Notes: a model not told the origin generated them from the sequence alone. 64,000 bases of DNA from Candidatus Odyssella thessalonicensis L13 (GCF_000190415.1 NZ_AEWF01000002.1:186001-250000); one strand, 5' to 3'. Positions 27,408 to 36,070 are shown, counted from the first letter of the stretch. Translations and numbers: made by a program.

Positions 27408-27941
27408 ATGGATATTAAGCGAGTGCCTTTAGGGGCCAATCCTCCCCATGAATTAAATGTGATTATCGAAATTCCTGCTGGAGCCGATCCGGTTAAATAT
27501 GAGATCGATAAAGATTCAGGAGCCATTTTCGTGGATCGTATGGTGCTCACTCCCATGCATTATCCCTGCCATTATGGCTTTGTTCCTCATACCTTGTCAG
27601 CCGATGGCGATCCCCTTGATGTATTAGTCTATTGCGAAGAGCGCTTAGTGCCTGGCTGTGTTATTCCGGTGCGCCCAATTGGGGTACTATTGATGGAGGA
27701 TGAAGCTGGAAAAGATGAAAAGATCTTAGCTGTTCCAACGGCGCGCGTTAGCCCCTATTATGCTGATATTACGACATGCCAAGATATTGCCGACATTAAG
27801 CTGCAGCGTATTGCTCACTTTTTCACCCATTATAAAGACTTAGAGAAAAATAAATGGGTTAAAGTTTTGGGCTGGGAAGGCTTAGAAACTGCCCACAAGA
27901 TTATTGAAGAAGCCATTGCTACGGCTACTAACGACAAATAA
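27408..27941 (+). CDS. ppa: Inorganic pyrophosphatase (family I)
   Basis: A 177-residue enzyme that splits pyrophosphate to phosphate, pulling biosynthetic reactions forward. I chose ATG 27408 (MDIKRVPLG) with AAGGAA just upstream, rather than a TTG at 27384. Family motifs are YEIDKDSGAIFVDR near residues 31-44, and the metal-binding DGDPLDVLV near 65-73. Length is standard. Its 3' end overlaps the end of convergent bioC by 14 bases. Confidence 0.96.
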   Translation: MDIKRVPLGANPPHELNVIIEIPAGADPVKYEIDKDSGAIFVDRMVLTPMHYPCHYGFVPHTLSADGDPLDVLVYCEERLVPGCVIPVRPIGVLLMEDEAGKDEKILAVPTARVSPYYADITTCQDIADIKLQRIAHFFTHYKDLEKNKWVKVLGWEGLETAHKIIEEAIATATNDK

Positions 27942-28617
27942 CAGTTAACACGTGATAGCTACAGGTTATGGGCCCCTGGCGCAGGAGAGATTTTGCGACA
28001 GGGGTTTTTTTATGGATTGCACTGGTGTGGGCACCGATTTTATGGATGCTTTGCCAAAAGCTTAACCAATTAGGATGCTGTTCAGAGTAATATGCTTCTC
28101 CAATAGAAATATCAGCGCCTAAGATCGTTCTCAGTTTCTCGGCAGATAGCATTGGCCGGGTGTGATCAGGAAGATTGTGAGTGCGGCACAAATCTTTCCA
28201 TTCATGAAAGTTATTGGGGCCTAAGGTGGTAAAAGCAAGGGTTTTACACTGCTGCTTGAGAAGGGGGAGGGTGCGCTCGGGCGATTCAAACCATTGAAAG
28301 GCAAGAGAGCCGACAATCCAATCAAAAGGCTGGCAAAAAGGCAGATACTCGCCATCGAGGGCCACCTTAAGCCCCTGGGGAAGAGAAACAGTGTTGACCA
28401 TGGTCGGGGATAAATCGCTTATAATCAATCGACAATTAAAAGTTCCCAAGTGGTGACTTAAAAACCCGGTACCGCAGCCAATCTCGAGAATAGAAGTTGG
28501 AGCGGGTAGAGCCTGTAACTGGCGGGCAAAAGCAGCGGCGATCTGTTGCTGCGTGAGACCCCAGCGATTATAGGTCGCAGCAGCCCGGGAAAAATGCTCA
28601 CGGATAAGGCTCTTCAT
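27928..28617 (-). CDS. bioC: Malonyl-ACP O-methyltransferase BioC
   Basis: A 229-residue SAM-dependent methyltransferase that starts pimelate synthesis for biotin by masking malonyl-ACP. The N-terminal REHFSRAAATYNRW, SAM loop ILEIGCGTGFLS near residues 43-54 and the C-terminal strand pattern SYHVLTVICR (family LTYEVLxxxAR) fit BioC. It follows the esterase gene with a 4-base overlap. The last 30 codons also contain the ppa terminator on the other strand. Confidence 0.82.
   Translation of the reverse strand: MKSLIREHFSRAAATYNRWGLTQQQIAAAFARQLQALPAPTSILEIGCGTGFLSHHLGTFNCRLIISDLSPTMVNTVSLPQGLKVALDGEYLPFCQPFDWIVGSLAFQWFESPERTLPLLKQQCKTLAFTTLGPNNFHEWKDLCRTHNLPDHTRPMLSAEKLRTILGADISIGEAYYSEQHPNWLSFWQSIHKIGAHTSAIHKKTPVAKSLLRQGPITCSYHVLTVICR
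27973..28011 (+). terminator. Intrinsic terminator of ppa, inside the bioC coding region
   Basis: CCCCTG-CGCA pairs with TGCG-CAGGGG around a G/A mismatch, followed by seven T. It lies 32 bases after the ppa stop on plus, but within the 3' coding end of bioC on minus. Confidence 0.85.
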
Positions 28618-29234
28618 TTAGGCAAGCTTTCAATAAAACGGCGAATTAAAGAAGCGCACGTGAGCGCATGCTGAGGGATTAGACTATGGTTGGCCTGATC
28701 AATGATCTGGACCTGGTTAAAACAGTCTTGCTGAAGTTTAAGAGGAACAATCTGATCTTCAGCTGCAGCGATGGCGAGAACCGGGGCGCGTGGCTGCGGC
28801 AGGCTTAAGGAGCGTAAAGCCGTGAGATTTTGACGAAGCAGCTCATCATTGCGTTCTAAGGCGGAATAATCGGGCAGGTATCCGCATTTATTATAAAAAC
28901 TCTCTAACACTTTGTCTGGATGGCGTTGAAATTGTTGAATCATGGCCCCGAGCACAGCTTTAGGGATGCCATTGACAAAGCTGTGGCTTTGTAAAAATTG
29001 CGTATATCCATTAAGGCTCACATAGCCTTTAAGATGGGGAGAAGTTTGAACTAGACGCGCAAAGCCTTGCGAATGGCCGATGCCTACGGCTTCCGTAGAT
29101 ATGGTCTGGGGAAGGTTAGTCTCACCAAAATATCCTTCGTTTATACAAATGGCATCAAATTCTGCCAGAATTTTGAGAAGAGGGGTGAAAACTGTGCTAT
29201 CATATCCCCAACCATGCCAATAAATCAGTTGCAT
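28614..29234 (-). CDS. Alpha/beta hydrolase, BioH-like pimeloyl-ACP methyl ester esterase (probable)
   Basis: A 206-residue hydrolase beginning with HGWGYD near residues 6-11, as in BioH/BioG (WHGWG...). The nucleophile elbow is GHSQG near 52-56, a conserved Asp lies in AAAEDQIVPL and the His in QANHSLI. Next to bioC it most likely removes the methyl ester at the end of pimelate assembly. Which of the non-homologous isofunctional esterases (BioH, BioG, BioK, BioJ) it equals is not clear, so no symbol is given. Confidence 0.72.
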   Translation of the reverse strand: MQLIYWHGWGYDSTVFTPLLKILAEFDAICINEGYFGETNLPQTISTEAVGIGHSQGFARLVQTSPHLKGYVSLNGYTQFLQSHSFVNGIPKAVLGAMIQQFQRHPDKVLESFYNKCGYLPDYSALERNDELLRQNLTALRSLSLPQPRAPVLAIAAAEDQIVPLKLQQDCFNQVQIIDQANHSLIPQHALTCASLIRRFIESLPK

Positions 29235-29302
29235 TAGTGTTTTGTTAAGGCATTATTTGTAACGTTAAAGTTGGTACCACAATAACACAAAATGAGAGCA
29301 AG

Positions 29303-30307
29303 ATGCGCCTATTAGTTTTATGTTTTATGTGTTTGGTCAGCGTTCTGATCAAAGCGCCTCACGCCGTCGCCAAGGGCACAGTGTCTAGTCCCCCCAAAGT
29401 ACTCGTCACTATTAAGCCGATCCATTCCTTGGTGGCTGGCATTATGGAAGGGGTAGGCGAACCCGAGTTGTTGATGGAAGCGGATTCCTCAGCACATACA
29501 CATCATCTCAAGCCCAGTGAAGCCAGTAAGTTGCACAAAGCCCAAGTCATCATTTGGGTCGGACCTATTTATGAAGCAGCTCTGAAAAAGTCCCTGGATG
29601 CTGTTAAGAATTCAGTCCAACTTATTACAGTCACCGGTTTAAAGGGGGTACATTTATTACCGTCACGGGCATTCCATCGCGCTGTTGACGGCGGCTGTGT
29701 TGTTGACTTACATTCATGTCATAACAGCCATGCAGATCAGGAGGATCATCATGAAATACCAGGAAAAGACGGCCATTTATGGCTTGCTGCTCCTAATGCA
29801 AAGATTATTGTCAAGGCTATTGCCCAGGAATTGGCGCAACTTGACCAGCGCAACGCGCCGCGTTATTTGGCAAATTCTCAAAAGATTATAAAAAAGCTAA
29901 ATGAGCTCCATGCTGATTTAGTTTCAGAAATGAAAAGTGCTAAAGGGGCAAAGTACTTAACCTTCCACGATTTCACCCAGTACTTTGATATTGCTTATGG
30001 AACCCAGTGTATCGGTGCGGTGCGCATCAATCCAGAAGTAGAGCCGAGCGCAGCTGATTTGCAGGTGGTCCGGCATCAAGCAAAAGAGGGCGCCCGTGCT
30101 ATTTTCTCTGAGCCGCAGTTTGACACCAAATCTGTGCGAACCATCGCGGAGGATACAGGTCTTAACTATGCCCAGCTTGATGCGCTTGGATTTGGTCTGG
30201 ATAAGGGGCCCAATTTGTATTTTGAAATGATGCGGCGTTTAGCCTACGAAATGCGTAAAGCCTTTACTGAGGAAGAATGTATTCTTCCCTTAGTTTGTAA
30301 GCGTTAG
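29303..30307 (+). CDS. znuA: Zinc ABC transporter substrate-binding protein, ZnuA-like
   Basis: A 334-residue periplasmic metal-binding protein with a signal peptide (about 1-24, ending HAVAK). The family core VLVTIKPIHSLVAGIMEG holds the first metal His near residue 41. HTHHLKPSEA near 67-76 gives the second, and a His-rich loop (HSCHNSHADQEDHHE, near 137-151) and TFHDFTQYF near 221 complete the site. No permease or ATPase gene is adjacent. No clear Zur box was seen in the short spacer with the bioH-like gene. Confidence 0.9.
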   Translation: MRLLVLCFMCLVSVLIKAPHAVAKGTVSSPPKVLVTIKPIHSLVAGIMEGVGEPELLMEADSSAHTHHLKPSEASKLHKAQVIIWVGPIYEAALKKSLDAVKNSVQLITVTGLKGVHLLPSRAFHRAVDGGCVVDLHSCHNSHADQEDHHEIPGKDGHLWLAAPNAKIIVKAIAQELAQLDQRNAPRYLANSQKIIKKLNELHADLVSEMKSAKGAKYLTFHDFTQYFDIAYGTQCIGAVRINPEVEPSAADLQVVRHQAKEGARAIFSEPQFDTKSVRTIAEDTGLNYAQLDALGFGLDKGPNLYFEMMRRLAYEMRKAFTEEECILPLVCKR

Positions 30308-30396
30308 AACTCGGCACAAAAGCTTGCGTGATTCAGAGTCTCTTCAGATAAAGGTGAGCGGCCAAGATCGCCGATATGTCTTTAAGGACGAGAGAA

Positions 30397-30424
30397 GAGC
30401 TCTATTTTTAGGATAGGGCTCCTT
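30397..30424 (+). terminator. Terminator-like hairpin after znuA
   Basis: GAGCTCTAT/ATAGGGCTC, nine pairs with one G-U, loop of 7, followed by CTTT. It is 90 bases past the znuA stop. The T-tract is weak. Confidence 0.5.
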
Positions 30425-30753
30425 TGAAAATCACTCCCCAATACAGAGTCTTCAATTTTCGTCCTAGCTGTGTAATTTCTTAATTACCCTTCTGCGGTTG
30501 TTTTAATGAAGACTGACATAATAAGGAAAAAATTATATTATTTCGCCTCTTTGAAACCGGCCAAATTTCTTAAAAATTAAATATACTAATAAGAGTGGAG
30601 AGTTGGAATACCTTCCATTTTATGATGGATTTTTCCTAGCCTCGTTGCCCGGCTTATTCTCGGCTCAAATGCTGCGTCGCCTGAATCAGCTTCAATCAGA
30701 AGGGGTATCGGGTTTGGTATGAATTCTATCCAGTAGCTTTAAACAGAACTTAG

Positions 30754-30770
30754 AGAGAAGAGCTATTTTT
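30754..30770 (+). repeat. Recurring intergenic motif AGAGAAGAGC + T-run, copy 4
   Basis: AGAGAAGAGCTATTTTT, nearly the same as the string at 30391-30410 in the same spacer, where two extra bases (TC) are inserted. See the copy at 12147. Confidence 0.35.
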
Positions 30771-30899
30771 AAATAAGCTAAAACAGAATGGCGGGGAATG
30801 GTGGGGCAGAGCCAGAATTGACTCTTCTCAATAGCTATAAAAAGTAGTTAGAAGATTTAAAGCTAGGCGGTAACACAGAACTTTATTAGGAGAGGACGA

Positions 30900-32039
30900 A
30901 TGATGCATAAAAAATTACTGAGCAATTTTAAAAGGCTCTGGGTGGCATGCTGCAGCCTCGTAGTGGCTCAAGCAGCGGAGTTGGAAGGTCTTGACCGTGG
31001 CCAACTAGAACGTGCTGTTGGGCAATCGATTATTACCGGCTTCTCAGGAAAAAGCCCTGAGGATGACGGAGTGGAATCGGTTTGTAACTTACTGAAACAA
31101 GGATATGTCGGCGGGGTGATTCTGTATGCTTACAATATAGAAAACCCAGAACAGCTTGTCGGCCTAACGGAGAAGCTTAAACAAGCAGATCCACAGGCAA
31201 TCATTGCGATTGACGAGGAAGGGGGACGGGTAAGCAGGCTGGCTGCTCAAAAAGGGTTTCCTGCACCCATTCCGTCAGCTCTTAAGGTTGCAACCACCGA
31301 AGATATCCCTACGGCAAAAGCATCCTACGCTGAATTAGCTAAGATGTTAAAGCGGCATGGCATCAATACTAATCTGGGACCTGTGGTTGACTTGCATGAT
31401 AGTGACTCCCCGGCCATCGGCAAATTAGAGCGAAGCTTTAGCTCAGACCCGGATATTGTCACCGCTTATGCTGCTGCCTTTATTGAGGCTCATCATGAAC
31501 ACAATCTGTTAACCGCAACAAAGCATGCCCCTGGGCATGGATTTGCCCGATTTGACAGTCACCTCGGTATGACGGATATTACCGATTATGCTAAACCCGA
31601 AATGGAACTTAGGCCTTATTATAATCTCATGGAAAAAGGGCTGCTGGATATGGTGATGACAGCGCATGTGGTTAATAAGCATTATGATACTGAGGGGTAT
31701 CCGGCTACTCTGAGCTCTAAAATAATCCCACCTTTGTTCCGCGACAAGGGCTTCGATGGAGTGATTATCTCTGATGCTTTAGATATGGGTGCCATTACTA
31801 AAAATTATAAATCGTTAGAAGATGCAGCGGCGCTCGCTTTCGTGAAAGCCACCTGTGACATGTTGATTCTGTCAAATAATCCTAATGCGACCAAAGACGG
31901 AACCTATTCACCCAATGCCAATATTGGGAAAGTTATTACAGAGCTTTTCGCCTTAAAAGGTGAAAGGGATGAAGCTCTGCAAGCACGCCTTAAAGAAAGT
32001 CCGCGCCGCATAGCTCAGCTAAAACAACGTCTGCTCTGA
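30900..32039 (+). CDS. Glycoside hydrolase family 3, NagZ-like beta-N-acetylhexosaminidase, with signal peptide
   Basis: A 379-residue GH3 enzyme. DEEGGRV at 105-111, the catalytic loop KHAPGHG at 208-214 followed by FARFDSH (Asp-Ser-His at 219-221, the NagZ acid/base pair), and the nucleophile Asp292 in SDALDM are all present. NagZ removes GlcNAc from muropeptides. Classical NagZ is cytoplasmic, but this protein starts with a signal-peptide-like stretch (about 1-26, ending VVAQAAE), so it may act in the periplasm or outside. AGGAG ends 7 bases before the start. Confidence 0.88.
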   Translation: MMHKKLLSNFKRLWVACCSLVVAQAAELEGLDRGQLERAVGQSIITGFSGKSPEDDGVESVCNLLKQGYVGGVILYAYNIENPEQLVGLTEKLKQADPQAIIAIDEEGGRVSRLAAQKGFPAPIPSALKVATTEDIPTAKASYAELAKMLKRHGINTNLGPVVDLHDSDSPAIGKLERSFSSDPDIVTAYAAAFIEAHHEHNLLTATKHAPGHGFARFDSHLGMTDITDYAKPEMELRPYYNLMEKGLLDMVMTAHVVNKHYDTEGYPATLSSKIIPPLFRDKGFDGVIISDALDMGAITKNYKSLEDAAALAFVKATCDMLILSNNPNATKDGTYSPNANIGKVITELFALKGERDEALQARLKESPRRIAQLKQRLL

Positions 32040-32297
32040 CTCCTTGAGAAGAAAGTCTGTAAGAGATCACGTGAGGAAAACTAGACTTAATGTAATCTAT
32101 ACAGGGATCTTATGGTTTTGTTAATTGAGTTACGTTTTTAAAGTGCTTTATAAAAATATCATAGTGGCAGGTAGGTCCCGGTGTGGGGGCATTTATTTAT
32201 TGGGAGTCTAATTTTCTATGCTAACTTATAAAAAATAAGCTGGCATATTTTAGAGGAAGCTAATATTATGCCCCTCAAAAAAGAATAAAAGGGATAA

Positions 32298-33578
32298 ATG
32301 AGAAATATAAAAATTTACTTTGTGTTTTTGTGCGCATCTTTGGCAATGAATGGCTTCGCGATGGAGGTTGACGGGGATAAGCGACAGGGGGATCCATCGC
32401 ATCATCTGTGCCAAGATCATGCTGACTTATCTCTCAATAGCTTGCTTGCCTTACCCTCTGAAGTCATAGCTAATATTTTCTTTTTTGTGCCATTGAAAGA
32501 TCTTATAAAGGTTGGCCAAGTTTGCAAGCTTTTCCATGACATCTCCCATGCGGAATACATGATTGTTTGCCATCTGCAGAAAACGTTAGAACAAGCTGAT
32601 CCTAAGGGCGTTAAGGCTCAAAGATTAACTATTGATACAGAAACATATTTCCAGGAGCAGCGTCTCACAGGTGAGGATCTAAGGTGGCACTTTGCTAGGT
32701 GGGGGGATGATGCACCATTAGCCTCGCACCAGGAATATGTAAGCATTTTATACGGAGAAATATTGCTGCATACACGCTTTCTTATGCATATAGATGCTCC
32801 TTCAATATATAAGAGCAAAATTCTCTCCCTTCTTACTGTAGATGCTCACTCTACTGACTCACAATGCTTTAAGGATCTTGCCTCTATCGAGACAGAGATC
32901 GAAGAGCTATTCGCGCCAAGAACCATAGAATTAATGCATGGTCTTATGGTGATGAGTGGAAAGGATAAGGAGGTTTTATCTGATGTCAAAATTTGGCCCT
33001 ATACAACTGAGCTTATGCACAGCGTACAATCACAGCTGCCGCGTTTATCAGGGGATGAGCTAAAGCGTAAGATAAGAGATCTCTCTCAGTCTGTCGTCAA
33101 TCTACAGCGAACTGTTGAAGAAAAGATCTACGCTCAAAAAATGGCTTCAGGTGGAAGACCTCCTTCTCCTCCAAAGATTAAGCATATCTATAAGCCAGTT
33201 AAAATAAAATTAGGCCTAATCAACTCTCACAATAATAAGATACCCTTTTCTATGTTAGAAAGCTTATCCCCAAGAGAGAATCTTTTAGAGACAAAGATGC
33301 GCTCCATAGTCAAGGAGATATCTTATGATTCCTTCTTGTCTCTCAGGACTCCCAGAGAGCAACAAACAATATCCTATCATGCTTTACCTAGCATTGAGCA
33401 CCCCTTGCCCCACTCAACGCAAGCTTCGAATATCACTCGCTTACTGAGTTCCCTTTCTACATCAAATTTTCAGCTTCCCTCTTTTACATGCTTGGACTTC
33501 CTCGAATCGCTCACTCTTGAGGAGGAGATTTGGGACTGGTCACATTTTTTTAAGGAAGAGGATGAAGAAGACAATTAA
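32298..33578 (+). CDS. Exported F-box domain protein, candidate host-directed effector
   Basis: A 426-residue protein with a signal peptide (about 1-21, ending NGFA) and an F-box near residues 47-88: LLALPSEVIANIFFFVP, then LKDLIKVGQVCKLFHDIS. F-box domains bind Skp1 of eukaryotic SCF ubiquitin ligases; bacteria use them mainly as translocated effectors. The rest is helical with a Pro/Lys-rich stretch (about 283-312) and a very acidic C-terminus (EEEIWDW...EEDEEDN). No substrate-binding repeat recognised. Combining a Sec-type signal with an F-box implies two-step secretion or a periplasmic life; this is unclear. Confidence 0.8.
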   Translation: MRNIKIYFVFLCASLAMNGFAMEVDGDKRQGDPSHHLCQDHADLSLNSLLALPSEVIANIFFFVPLKDLIKVGQVCKLFHDISHAEYMIVCHLQKTLEQADPKGVKAQRLTIDTETYFQEQRLTGEDLRWHFARWGDDAPLASHQEYVSILYGEILLHTRFLMHIDAPSIYKSKILSLLTVDAHSTDSQCFKDLASIETEIEELFAPRTIELMHGLMVMSGKDKEVLSDVKIWPYTTELMHSVQSQLPRLSGDELKRKIRDLSQSVVNLQRTVEEKIYAQKMASGGRPPSPPKIKHIYKPVKIKLGLINSHNNKIPFSMLESLSPRENLLETKMRSIVKEISYDSFLSLRTPREQQTISYHALPSIEHPLPHSTQASNITRLLSSLSTSNFQLPSFTCLDFLESLTLEEEIWDWSHFFKEEDEEDN

Positions 33579-33642
33579 TTATAAGGCAGAGCGAGAAATG
33601 GTGGCTCTGGCCGCCATTGGTCAGTCATGCAAAGCCTTATAA
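33579..33642. terminator. Nested inverted repeats between convergent F-box gene and tonB
   Basis: Outer perfect repeat TTATAAGGC/GCCTTATAA (33579-33587, 33634-33642). Inner stem AATGGTGGC/GCCGCCATT (33597-33605, 33610-33618) with a 4-base loop and one wobble pair. It fills the 72-base gap between the two stop codons and likely ends transcription both ways, although T-runs are short. Confidence 0.5.
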
Positions 33643-33650
33643 ACCAAAGA

Positions 33651-34235
33651 TTATTCTAACTCAAACTTAATCAGTAAGACGTGGACAGAGGATTGATCAG
33701 AGGCAGAGAATTGCCAGGTCTGCACCTGATCTTGGGCTGCTTTCTCCAAAATAGGATGGGCTTTGGGTTCTAAAGATTTTAAGCTAATGACTTTACCTTG
33801 GGGCGATAGGGTAATCTCTAAAGTAACTGTGCCCTCAATTCCTAATAAACGAGCCTCTTCAGGGTAGTCGGGTTTTCGGTTGCACAAGCTTGTTAAAGCC
33901 CGATTATTCCGTTCGGGATTGCTGGATCTTCCTGAAAGCACAGGAACTGAACGAGAGGCAGGCGTGGAGGGGTGGTCTAGAGCGGGTGAAATGCTCGGTT
34001 TTTTGCTTTTTGCTAGAGATATAGCGGGGGAAGCAATTTTCTCTTGCTGTACGGTAATTTCTGCAGGAATTGTGGGTGCTTCAGCCCATAAAACCTCGAC
34101 AGCTGCGAGGGGGGCTTGGCCCCCGCCTGAATGACGAGCGCCCTCAAAGTCATAGAGAATAAAAATGGCCGTAGGCAGGGCATGGACCATTCCTGAGGCG
34201 ATAACTGAGCCCCAAAGCAAATGCTGTTTAGCCAA
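33651..34235 (-). CDS. tonB: TonB energy transducer
   Basis: A 194-residue protein with an N-terminal membrane segment (about 8-28), a Pro/Ser/Lys-rich periplasmic spacer (about 40-110) and a C-terminal TonB domain: PDYPEEARLLGIEGTVTLEI, then SPQGKVISLKSLEPKAHPILEKAA split across residues 118-168. It transfers proton-motive energy from ExbB/ExbD to outer-membrane receptors. It overlaps the receptor gene upstream by 8 bases, so it is dedicated to that receptor and under the same riboswitch. exbB/exbD are not nearby. Confidence 0.9.
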   Translation of the reverse strand: MAKQHLLWGSVIASGMVHALPTAIFILYDFEGARHSGGGQAPLAAVEVLWAEAPTIPAEITVQQEKIASPAISLAKSKKPSISPALDHPSTPASRSVPVLSGRSSNPERNNRALTSLCNRKPDYPEEARLLGIEGTVTLEITLSPQGKVISLKSLEPKAHPILEKAAQDQVQTWQFSASDQSSVHVLLIKFELE

Positions 34236-36054
34236 TCTTCTTCTCCATACCCATAAATACGCTTAGGCCTGCTTTACGGTAACCCACCGGTTCTTGGATG
34301 CGACGGTTGCATAGGTTCTCAATCCGTCCAAAAACAGAGCAAGAATTTGAAGAGGCTTTCTGAACCTTAAAATTGACAAGTGGATAAGGCTTAGCTGTTA
34401 GGCGCTGCCCCGTTATTGGATCAATATCAAGGCGCCGTCCAATATAGCTAACCTCAACAGTCCATAACCATTGTTCGTGCGCATAATGCAGCCGGCCTGA
34501 GACTTTGGCGATCGGTCGTCTTAGCAAACGTTGCCCGGTGACGAGGTTATAGGCTTTGGTATAGGTGTGGTTAATATCCCCTGACCATCCCTTTTTTCCC
34601 AGCCATCTTAAACAGGATTCAAGACCGCTGGTGCGCGCCCGCCCGACATTCGCAACGGATGTCCAGTCAGGCGTGCTCTCAATAAGACCTTTGAGGTGAT
34701 TAATAAAATAGGTCTCTTCCCATAACAATTGATCACTTAAAGTGTGTTCAAAGCCGGCTTCCCATTGGTGGGCAGTTTCGGGTTTAAGGTGAGGATTGCC
34801 ATTAAAGTAAGGAGTTTGGGCATACAGTTGGTATAAGGTTGGCGTCTTAAAGCTAGTGGCGTGGCTTGCTAGGACCTTTGTTTTCTTGAAAGGCGTCAGG
34901 GTTAATCCTTGGCGATGGGTGGTGCTGTGTTGAAAGCCAGAGGTTTTATCATGGCGGACACTTAAATCTAAAGCAATTCTCTCTCCCTTTCTTTGCCAAA
35001 GAGCGCCGATGGCTTGGGAGAGTTGGCGAAAAGAGGCAGCCCCTTTGAAATCAATGTGTTTAGCTGAATCTTTGCTTAATTCGGTCGTAAGCATGACTGA
35101 ATCGTGCTTGTTAAAGTCAAAGGTTTGGCGCCAATCTGCTTGTTGGCGCTGGCCGTAGAATCTGGTAGCCGTTGGTTCATGGCGATCATTATGTTGCTGG
35201 GTAGTGAAGTAGCCTATTCCTACTTGATGTTGCCAAGTGTCTGTTGCTTTTATGGTAACAAGCGCTCGTTGTAGTCCTTGCTGGCGGTGCTGCGACAGGG
35301 GGCGCTCCATATATTGATACCTCATGCGGCCCGCAGTTAGACGGCTTATAAGGCTGAACTCGATCTGGTCATTGCAAATGTGATCTAGGCGTAGGGCATA
35401 ACTTGCTTGATGGAAAGGCAGGCGCGGATAGTACCCTCCGGCTTGTCTATATTCAGGAGGAGTTTGGTGAATGCCTTGAGAGGTAAGGCCGGAGACGCCC
35501 AGATAAAGTCCAGTGTTATTAAAGGCGCCGGCAAGGTGGCCTGAACCGCTGGCCGTTTTATGGCTGCCAACTTCGAGGCGCAGCCCTTCTATAAAGGTTC
35601 CAGTCCCCTTGGGTGTTTGAAGTAAAACCACACCTCCCACGGCATCGGAACCGTAAAGGCTGCTGTAGCCGCCGCGACAAACTTCAATAAGACTTAAGTT
35701 TTGCGTCGTGAGAAGGCCAATATCAGCTGTGCCATTCACGGCTTCAGGCGAGTTAATCCGCATGCCGTCTTGCCTTAGGTGCAAGTGATTGGAATTGGTT
35801 CCGCGAACAAAAATGGAACTTTGTTGTCCCGGACCGCCCGCTTGAACAACGGCGTAGCCTGGGGTCACATTCAACACGTCGACGACTTGGCTATATTGGT
35901 TTCTTTTTAATTGTTCGCCTGAAAACCTTATGGTTTTCATGGAGGGGGGAACGTTAACAAAGGCTTGACGTTTGGCCGTAACAATAATCGGCGTTGATGC
36001 TGCTGCTTCAACGAATGAAGTTAACACTAAAAGTAATAGTATTTTATGGACCAA
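34228..36054 (-). CDS. btuB: TonB-dependent outer-membrane cobalamin receptor, BtuB-like
   Basis: About 608 residues. It has a signal peptide, a TonB-box-like PIIVTA, a plug domain (FVRGTNSNHLHLRQDGMRIN, and GGYSSLYGSDAVGGVVLL) and a 22-strand type barrel to the end. I prefer the TTG at 36054, with GGAGAG four bases before it and a signal peptide right after. An in-frame GTG at 36117 lies inside the leader hairpin region. The cobalamin riboswitch upstream points to B12 or another corrinoid as ligand. It is followed by tonB. Confidence 0.9.
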   Translation of the reverse strand: MVHKILLLLVLTSFVEAAASTPIIVTAKRQAFVNVPPSMKTIRFSGEQLKRNQYSQVVDVLNVTPGYAVVQAGGPGQQSSIFVRGTNSNHLHLRQDGMRINSPEAVNGTADIGLLTTQNLSLIEVCRGGYSSLYGSDAVGGVVLLQTPKGTGTFIEGLRLEVGSHKTASGSGHLAGAFNNTGLYLGVSGLTSQGIHQTPPEYRQAGGYYPRLPFHQASYALRLDHICNDQIEFSLISRLTAGRMRYQYMERPLSQHRQQGLQRALVTIKATDTWQHQVGIGYFTTQQHNDRHEPTATRFYGQRQQADWRQTFDFNKHDSVMLTTELSKDSAKHIDFKGAASFRQLSQAIGALWQRKGERIALDLSVRHDKTSGFQHSTTHRQGLTLTPFKKTKVLASHATSFKTPTLYQLYAQTPYFNGNPHLKPETAHQWEAGFEHTLSDQLLWEETYFINHLKGLIESTPDWTSVANVGRARTSGLESCLRWLGKKGWSGDINHTYTKAYNLVTGQRLLRRPIAKVSGRLHYAHEQWLWTVEVSYIGRRLDIDPITGQRLTAKPYPLVNFKVQKASSNSCSVFGRIENLCNRRIQEPVGYRKAGLSVFMGMEKKIG

Positions 36055-36070
36055 AAAGCTCTCCGTTCGC

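Larger units (their letters stand above)
30308..30899. other. Long AT-rich spacer between znuA and nagZ-like gene
   Basis: About 590 bases with no credible ORF. It contains a terminator-like hairpin at 30397-30421, two copies of a recurring motif around AGAGAAGAGC (30391 and 30754), and a hairpin AGCT-ATTT/AAAT-AGCT at 30761-30779. An AGGAG ribosome site for the next gene ends the region. Confidence 0.5.

Noticed and set aside
29235-29302. Zur box between bioH-like gene and znuA
   Set aside because: Only a short TAACGTTA palindrome is seen; too little to call a Zur site.
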